From assembly GCF_000426365.1 (NCBI RefSeq), contig NZ_AUFF01000010.1, positions 1-64,000 on the forward strand: a stretch of DNA of 64,000 bases, in the 5' to 3' direction. Shown here piece by piece: positions 57,086 to 64,000 of the stretch. The notes under the pieces were generated by a model, which was given only the letters and a program-made list of their open reading frames with translations, was not told the DNA's origin and ran no database searches. How positions within the stretch are numbered: position 1 is the stretch's first letter; every line of letters starts with the position of its first letter. The position numbers were made by a program, and so were the translations under genes. The stretch is from Arenimonas composti TR7-09 = DSM 18010. GTDB taxonomy: Bacteria > Pseudomonadota > Gammaproteobacteria > Xanthomonadales > Xanthomonadaceae.

Positions 57086-59695
57086 TCAGGCGGGGAGCTT
57101 GGCGGCCAGCAGCTCGGCCGCGGACCGCGGCGGCGAGAACAGATAGCCCTGACCGAGGGCCAGGCCGAGCAGGCGCAGCTGGTAGCGCTGGTCCTCGTTC
57201 TCGATGCCCTCGGCGATCACTTCCATGCCCAACGAATCGGCGAGCAGGCGGATCGCCCGCACGATCGCGGTGCTGCCGCCGCTTTCGCCGCTGCGCAGTT
57301 CGGCGACGAAGCTGCGGTCGATCTTCAGCCCGTACAGCGGGAAGCGGTGCAGGTAGCTCAGCGAGGAATAGCCGGTGCCGAAGTCGTCGAGCAGGGTCAG
57401 CACGCCGGCCTCGCGCAGGCGCACCAGGCATTCGCGCACCTGCTCCGGATGTTCGAGCAGCGCGCCCTCGGTGACCTCGAGGCGGATGCACGCGGGTTTC
57501 ACGTGGTGGCGGCTCATCAGCTCGAGCAGGCGCTGGTCGAAGTCGGCCGCGCGCAGGTGCCGCGGCGAAACGTTCAGCGTGGTGTAGACCTGCTGGTGGC
57601 CGAGCCGACCGATGTCGCGGCAGACGTGTTCGTAGATCTGCCAGTCCATCGGCTCGAGGCTGCCGGTTTCCTCGGCGATCGCCAGGAACTCGGCCGGCGC
57701 GGCGACGCCGCGCACCGGATGCCGCCAGCGCATCAGCGCCTCGAAGCCGACCAGGGTGCCGTCGGCCAGCGACAGGATCGGCTGGTAATGCGGCTCGAAC
57801 TCCTGGCGCTGCAGCGCGCGGCGCAGGTCGCCTTCCAGTTCCAGCAGCTTCAGCGCCGCCTCGTGCAGCTGTTCGTCGAACAGCGCGTAACGCTGGCGGC
57901 CGGTCGCCTTCGCGCGGTACATCGCCACGTCGGCGTCGCGCAGCAGTTCTTCCGGACTGCGGTAGCGGCCATCGACCATCGCGATGCCGATGCTGGCGCC
58001 GGTGTAGAGCTCCTTGCCGGCGATGCGCATCGGCTCGGCGAGCGACTTCAGCACCCGCTCGGCGACGGCCACCGCGTCCTCGGCGGTGTGGATGTAGTCG
58101 AGCACGATCGCGAACTCGTCGCCGCCGAGGCGCGCGACCATGTCCGGATCGCGCACGCAGCGGCTGATCCGCCGCGCCGCCTCCTTCAGCAGCTCGTCGC
58201 CGACCAGGTGGCCGACCGAGTCGTTGACGACCTTGAAGCGGTCGAGGTCCAGGAACAGCACCGCGAACAGCTGGGTCGGGTCGTAGCGGTAGCGCGACAG
58301 CGCCATGCCCATGCGCCCGAGCAGGTGGCTGCGGTTCGGCAGCCCGGTGAGGGTGTCGTGCATCGCCTCGTGCTTGAGCTTGTGTTCCATCCGCTCGCGC
58401 ACCGAGATCTGGTCGAGCAGTTCGCGGTTGGCGTCGGCGAGTTCGCTGGTGCGGGCGGCGACGCGCTGCTCGAGGTCGACGTAGGCCTCGCGCAGGCGCT
58501 CGTGCGCCTGCCGCCGCTCCAGCGCCTGCGCGATGTGGAACGACACGAAGCTCAGCAGTTCCTGGTCGCGCTTCGTGTACAGGTAGTCGGGCGTGTAGCT
58601 CTGCACCGCGAGCACGCCGACCGGCTTGCCGCCGATCTGCAGCGGCACGCCCAGCCAGCACACCGACGGGGTGCCGAACGACTGCACCTGGCCGGCGGCG
58701 ACGAGGTCGTGGATGCCGTCGCGGTCGGCCAGCAGCGGGTCGCCGGTGGCCAGCACGTATTCGGTCAGGCCCTTCGCGAGCCGGCGCCGCGGCCGCTTCA
58801 TGTCGCGTTCGTCGACCGAATACGGGAAGTCGAGCTCCTGCCCGTCCGGCGTCAGCAGGGCGATGAAGAAGTTCCGCGCGTCGAGCAGGTCGCTGACGAT
58901 CGTGTGCACCTCGGCGTAGAACACCTCGATGCTCTCGCTGCGACCGGCCTGCTCGGCGATGCGGAACAGCGCCGCCTGCAGCTTCTCGGCGCGTTCGCGC
59001 TCGGCGATCTGCTGGCGCAGCTCGCGGGTGCGCTCGTCGACGCGGCGCTCCAGTTCCTCCTTGGCGTCGCGGCGCTCGAGCGCGGTCAGGATGTGCTGGG
59101 CGACGTAGCTCAGCAGCGCGCGGTCGTCCTCGGTGTAGCGCCACTCGGGGTTGTAGCTCTGCACGACGACGCAGCCGCGGACGACGCCCTCGTCCAGCAG
59201 CGGCACGCCCAGCCAGTCCTCGCTGTCGGGGCCGAGCGTCTCGTCGCGCGACACCCCGAGTTCGCGCCGCACCTCGGTCGACGGGCCGAGCACCGGCCGC
59301 CCGTGCCGGATCAGCGCGAGCGTGAGGCTGTTGGTCATCTCCGAGGCCGGGATCTCCTCGTTCGGATCCGGGCGCACCGGGTCCTGGCTGTCGGCGAAGT
59401 AGATGAAGCGCATCGAATCGCGCTCGGGCGAGTAGCGCACGATGTAGAAGTTCTCGGCATACATCAGTCGGCCGACGATCTCGTGCAGGCCCTCGAGCAC
59501 GACGCGGGTGTCCTCGCCGGAGCTGGCCAGGTCGCTGATCGCGAACAGCGCGCGCTGCAGGCGCTCGGCGCGGCCGAGCCGCTCGACGTCGACCCGCAGC
59601 CGCGCGACTTCCGCCAGCAGCGTCGCCGGATCTTCCGGACGCAGCTTCGGCGGCAGTGCCGCGAGGATGTCGCTGGGTGACAGATGCTGGACCAT
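57086..59695 (-). CDS. GAF-GAF-GGDEF-EAL cyclic-di-GMP regulator
   Basis: This 869-aa cytoplasmic protein has two GAF-like domains (about 40-210 and 250-395, with WLGVPL motifs in each), coiled linkers (KEELERRVDERTRELRQQIAERE), a GGDEF domain and an EAL domain. The cyclase motif RLGGDEF is intact and is preceded five residues earlier by an RxxD I-site (RDPD). The EAL motif (FEALMRW) and DDFGTGYSSL, including the catalytic Glu/Asp set, also look intact. It could make or degrade c-di-GMP depending on ligands sensed by the GAF domains. A REP pair follows its stop. Confidence 0.94.
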   Translation of the reverse strand: MVQHLSPSDILAALPPKLRPEDPATLLAEVARLRVDVERLGRAERLQRALFAISDLASSGEDTRVVLEGLHEIVGRLMYAENFYIVRYSPERDSMRFIYFADSQDPVRPDPNEEIPASEMTNSLTLALIRHGRPVLGPSTEVRRELGVSRDETLGPDSEDWLGVPLLDEGVVRGCVVVQSYNPEWRYTEDDRALLSYVAQHILTALERRDAKEELERRVDERTRELRQQIAERERAEKLQAALFRIAEQAGRSESIEVFYAEVHTIVSDLLDARNFFIALLTPDGQELDFPYSVDERDMKRPRRRLAKGLTEYVLATGDPLLADRDGIHDLVAAGQVQSFGTPSVCWLGVPLQIGGKPVGVLAVQSYTPDYLYTKRDQELLSFVSFHIAQALERRQAHERLREAYVDLEQRVAARTSELADANRELLDQISVRERMEHKLKHEAMHDTLTGLPNRSHLLGRMGMALSRYRYDPTQLFAVLFLDLDRFKVVNDSVGHLVGDELLKEAARRISRCVRDPDMVARLGGDEFAIVLDYIHTAEDAVAVAERVLKSLAEPMRIAGKELYTGASIGIAMVDGRYRSPEELLRDADVAMYRAKATGRQRYALFDEQLHEAALKLLELEGDLRRALQRQEFEPHYQPILSLADGTLVGFEALMRWRHPVRGVAAPAEFLAIAEETGSLEPMDWQIYEHVCRDIGRLGHQQVYTTLNVSPRHLRAADFDQRLLELMSRHHVKPACIRLEVTEGALLEHPEQVRECLVRLREAGVLTLLDDFGTGYSSLSYLHRFPLYGLKIDRSFVAELRSGESGGSTAIVRAIRLLADSLGMEVIAEGIENEDQRYQLRLLGLALGQGYLFSPPRSAAELLAAKLPA

Positions 59696-59737
59696 GCGCG
59701 AAACCGGGAGCCTCCCCCGAGGGACCGCCCGAGTGTA

Positions 59738-61303
59738 TCAGCCGGTCCGCGCCGCTTCGGCAAGGATTTCGGCCGTCGGTCCGATCGCCCGCAGGCGTCC
59801 GTCGGCGAGCAGCGCGGTGCGCTCGGCGAGGGCGCGCGCGGCCGCGAAATCGTGGGTGATGAACAGCAGCGCGAGCCCGCGTTCGGCCTTCAGCCTTGCC
59901 AGCAGCGCCAGCACGGAGGCGCGGTGGTGGGCGTCGAGCGCCGACACCGCCTCGTCGCAGACCAGCAGTTCCGGCGCGGTCGCCAGCGCGCGCGCGATCG
60001 CCACCCGCTGGCGCTGGCCGCCGGACATCCGGGCCGGGCGGCGGGCGCCGAGGTCCGGGTCGAGGCCGACGTCGCGCAGCAGGTCGCGGGCGGTGGCGCG
60101 ACGGCTCGCGCGGTCGCCGATGCCGTGGATGCGCAGCGGCTCGGCGACGATGTCGTCGACGCGCATGCGCGGGTCGAGCGAGGCGTACGGATCCTGGAAC
60201 ACGACGCCGATCCGCCGCCGCAGCGCGCGCAGCCGGCCGGCGTCGGCGGCGAGCAGGTCCTCGCCGTCGAGGCGAAAATGCCCGGCGACGCCGCGCCGCA
60301 GCAGGCGCAGCAGGGCGCGGCCGAGGCTGCTCTTGCCGCTGCCGCTCTCGCCGACCAGGGCCAGGCATTCGCCGCGGCGCAGTTCGAAGTGAACCCCGGC
60401 GACCGCCGGCGCCGGTGCGCGCGGGTAATGCACCGCGACGGCCTCGGCCTGCAGCAGCGGCGGCGTCGCGTCGGTGGCCGCCGGGGCGGCCGCCGGTGCG
60501 TCCGCCAGCCTGTCGGCGGCCAGCAGCTGGCGCGTATACGGATGCGCCGGCGCCGCGAACAGTGCCGCCGGACTGTCCCGCTCGACGATTTCGCCCTGCT
60601 GCAGCACGGCGATCTGCTGCGCGTGCCGGGCCACCAGCGGCAGGTCGTGGCTGACCAGCAGCACGGCCAGGCCGAGCTCGCGACGCAGCTCGCCGATCAG
60701 CAGCAGGGATTCCTCGGCCAGGCGCGGATCGAGGGCCGAGGTCGGCTCGTCGGCCAGCAACAGCCGCGGCCGGCCGGCGAGCGCGAGCGCCAGCAGCACC
60801 CGCTGGCGCTGGCCACCGGAGAGTTCGTGCGGAAAGCGCCGCAGCAGCGCCGGCGGGTCGGGCAGGCGCAGGCGTTCGGCCAGCGCCAGCGCTTCGGCAC
60901 GGGCGGGGCCGGCATCGAGGCCGCGCAGCAGGCGCAGGCTCTCGACCAGCGGCGCGCCGACCCGGCGCAGCGGATGCAGGCTGGCGAGCGGGTCCTGCGG
61001 CATCCACGCGATCGCCCGTCCGCGCCACTGTCGCCAGGCCGCGTCCGGCGCGGCGAGGTCCAGCCGCGGCGGCAGCATCACCGTGCCGGCCGCGCGCAGT
61101 CCGGCCGGCAGCAGTCCGAGCAGCGCGGCGATCGTCAGCGACTTGCCGCTGCCGCTCTCGCCGACCAGGCCGAGGCATTCCCCCGGCGCGATCGTGAATG
61201 CGAGCGGGCCGAGCAGGCGGCGGGTGCCGGCGAAGACTTCCAGCCCGTCCACCGTGATCGCGGCGCCGGCATGCGCCACGACATCGCCACCGGTGGCGCT
61301 CAC
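59738..61303 (-). CDS. fused oligopeptide-type ABC ATPase (two ATP-binding domains)
   Basis: This 521-aa protein contains two ABC domains in tandem, each with a Walker A GESGSGKS and an ABC signature (LSGGQRQR in the first, MSGGQRQR in the second). Walker B strands are LLLADEPTSALD and LLVCDEAVSALD. This is the OppD-OppF or YejF-type fused arrangement. The GTG start (61303) overlaps the stop of the permease gene. It energises import of peptides or other solutes, but no binding protein is nearby. Confidence 0.92.
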   Translation of the reverse strand: MSATGGDVVAHAGAAITVDGLEVFAGTRRLLGPLAFTIAPGECLGLVGESGSGKSLTIAALLGLLPAGLRAAGTVMLPPRLDLAAPDAAWRQWRGRAIAWMPQDPLASLHPLRRVGAPLVESLRLLRGLDAGPARAEALALAERLRLPDPPALLRRFPHELSGGQRQRVLLALALAGRPRLLLADEPTSALDPRLAEESLLLIGELRRELGLAVLLVSHDLPLVARHAQQIAVLQQGEIVERDSPAALFAAPAHPYTRQLLAADRLADAPAAAPAATDATPPLLQAEAVAVHYPRAPAPAVAGVHFELRRGECLALVGESGSGKSSLGRALLRLLRRGVAGHFRLDGEDLLAADAGRLRALRRRIGVVFQDPYASLDPRMRVDDIVAEPLRIHGIGDRASRRATARDLLRDVGLDPDLGARRPARMSGGQRQRVAIARALATAPELLVCDEAVSALDAHHRASVLALLARLKAERGLALLFITHDFAAARALAERTALLADGRLRAIGPTAEILAEAARTG

Positions 61304-62106
61304 GGCGGCGCCCCGCGGCCGTCGAGCCAGTCGCGCAGGCCGTCGCCGAGGAACTGGAAGGCCGCCAGCGTCGCGACCAGGAAACCGGCCGGGAACAGCA
61401 GCGACCACGGCGCGGTGTCGAGCTCCTGGCTGCCCTCGTGCAGCAGGCCGCCCCAGCTCGCCGAAGGCTCGTCGACGCCGAGGCCGAGGAAGCCGAGGAA
61501 GCTCTCGACCAGGATCGCCTGCGGCAGGATCAGGCCGAGGTAGACCAGGGCCAGCGGCAGCAGGTTCGGCAGCAGGTGCCAGCGCAGCACCTGGTCGAAG
61601 CGGGCGCCGGCGGCGCGCGCGGCGAGTACGAACGGCGCCTCGCGCAGCCGCGCGGCCTCGGCGCGCACCACGCGCGCCAGATCGATCCACACATAGCCGC
61701 CGATCGCCGCCAGCAGCAGCCACAGCGAGCGCCCGAACAGGGCCAGCAGCAGGATCACGATCAGCAGGAAGGGCAGCGCCGACAGCACGTCGAGCACGCG
61801 CACCATCAGCCGCTCGATCCGGCCGCCCGCGTAGCCGGCGACCGCGCCCCAGGCCAGGCCGATGACCAGCGCGACCACGGTCGCCAGCGCCCCGATCGTC
61901 AGCGACAGCCGGCCACCGGCCAGCGTGCGCGCGAGGATGTCGCGACCGATCGCATCGGTGCCGAACCAGTGCCCGGCGACCGGCGCGACCGACAGCGCCT
62001 GCCAGTCCGGCGTGTGCGGGTCCGGCAGGGCGAGCAGCCAGGGGCCGAGCCAGCAGGTGGCGGCTAGCAGGGCGAGGAGCGCGAGGCTGGCGCGGGCGGG
62101 GTGCAT
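61300..62106 (-). CDS. OppC/DppC-like ABC transporter permease
   Basis: This 268-aa inner-membrane permease has about six helices and the conserved EAA loop VLAARAAGARFDQVLRWHLLPNLLP. The N-terminal GTDAIGRDILARTLAGGRLSL is the signature of the DppC/OppC/YejE subfamily. The partner OppB-type permease and the periplasmic binding protein are not encoded next to it; the upstream side is divergent hemB. They must lie elsewhere or be absent. A word-repeat hairpin occupies the shared upstream region. Confidence 0.92.
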   Translation of the reverse strand: MHPARASLALLALLAATCWLGPWLLALPDPHTPDWQALSVAPVAGHWFGTDAIGRDILARTLAGGRLSLTIGALATVVALVIGLAWGAVAGYAGGRIERLMVRVLDVLSALPFLLIVILLLALFGRSLWLLLAAIGGYVWIDLARVVRAEAARLREAPFVLAARAAGARFDQVLRWHLLPNLLPLALVYLGLILPQAILVESFLGFLGLGVDEPSASWGGLLHEGSQELDTAPWSLLFPAGFLVATLAAFQFLGDGLRDWLDGRGAPP

Positions 62107-62113
62107 CGATGAA

Positions 62114-64000
<1,887 letters not shown>

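Noticed and set aside
57490-57510. parS-like GTTTCACGTGG near parAB
   Set aside because: Only about 11 of 14 bases of the usual parS match, it lies inside the GGDEF-EAL coding region, and similar partial CACGTG words occur by chance in this GC-rich DNA.
56961-61178. very long open frame antisense to the GGDEF-EAL and ABC genes
   Set aside because: Its translation is arginine- and proline-rich low complexity, typical of a shadow frame in GC-rich DNA, and it overlaps two clearly coding genes on the same strand in another frame.

Overview
The window is GC-rich (roughly 70%) chromosomal DNA from a gammaproteobacterium. The gene complement points to the Xanthomonas/Lysobacter group (Lysobacterales/Xanthomonadales). 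The signs are an oleB-oleC-oleD olefin cluster, a thymidine kinase of the xanthomonad zinc-poor type, abundant GTAG-type REP hairpins and the order rsmG-parA-parB. The group assignment is inferred from gene families and was not tested by phylogeny.

Region by region: 1-2.1 kb carries an ornithine cyclodeaminase gene and a divergent Lrp/AsnC regulator, flanked by REP repeats. 2.1-8.1 kb has a CPA1 antiporter and oleB-nudix-oleC-oleD, but no oleA. 8.2-12.4 kb has a DUF1328 peptide, ubiJ-ubiB, an orphan membrane protein and truC. 12.5-14.8 kb has two secreted Sel1-like paralogues separated by a twin-operator palindrome, then tdk. 14.9-18.3 kb is an ECF sigma factor with a Ser/Thr kinase-TPR protein. 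18.4-22.8 kb holds mutM, a desaturase and acs. 22.8-27.6 kb has a decayed REP-transposase relative, a HEAT-repeat protein, a diguanylate cyclase and a lytic transglycosylase.

27.6-33.7 kb is the most distinctive metabolic locus. Five minus-strand genes (ketosynthase III, SDR, metallo-beta-lactamase-fold hydrolase, ATP-grasp ligase, GNAT) each overlap the next by 4 bp, and an XRE-type regulator is divergent to them. 33.7-35.6 kb has an SRPBCC protein and a cardiolipin synthase. 35.6-38.1 kb is a lower-GC islet with an orphan RHS tail, a variable C-terminal toxin-like domain, a likely immunity gene and small membrane proteins. A TonB-dependent receptor follows.

40.4-52.7 kb is a type I restriction-modification island: hsdM-hsdS, an AlbA_2/ATPase-type regulator, an unusual 816-aa membrane protein carrying a PD-(D/E)XK-like signature, hsdR and a HExxH metallopeptidase. 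It has no REPs. A DUF1778-type antitoxin lies at its edge.

53.2-64 kb returns to core genome: rpmB-rpmG, parAB-rsmG, a GAF-GGDEF-EAL protein, part of an oligopeptide ABC transporter, hemB and a truncated aroE.

Two repeat classes recur. The first is REP hairpins, some of which are translated or supply stop codons. The second is a set of intergenic hairpins with 32-34 bp arms built from short repeated words; the word differs between loci while the architecture is kept. The best candidates for undescribed biology are the 816-aa protein inside the restriction operon, the ketosynthase operon and the word-repeat hairpins.
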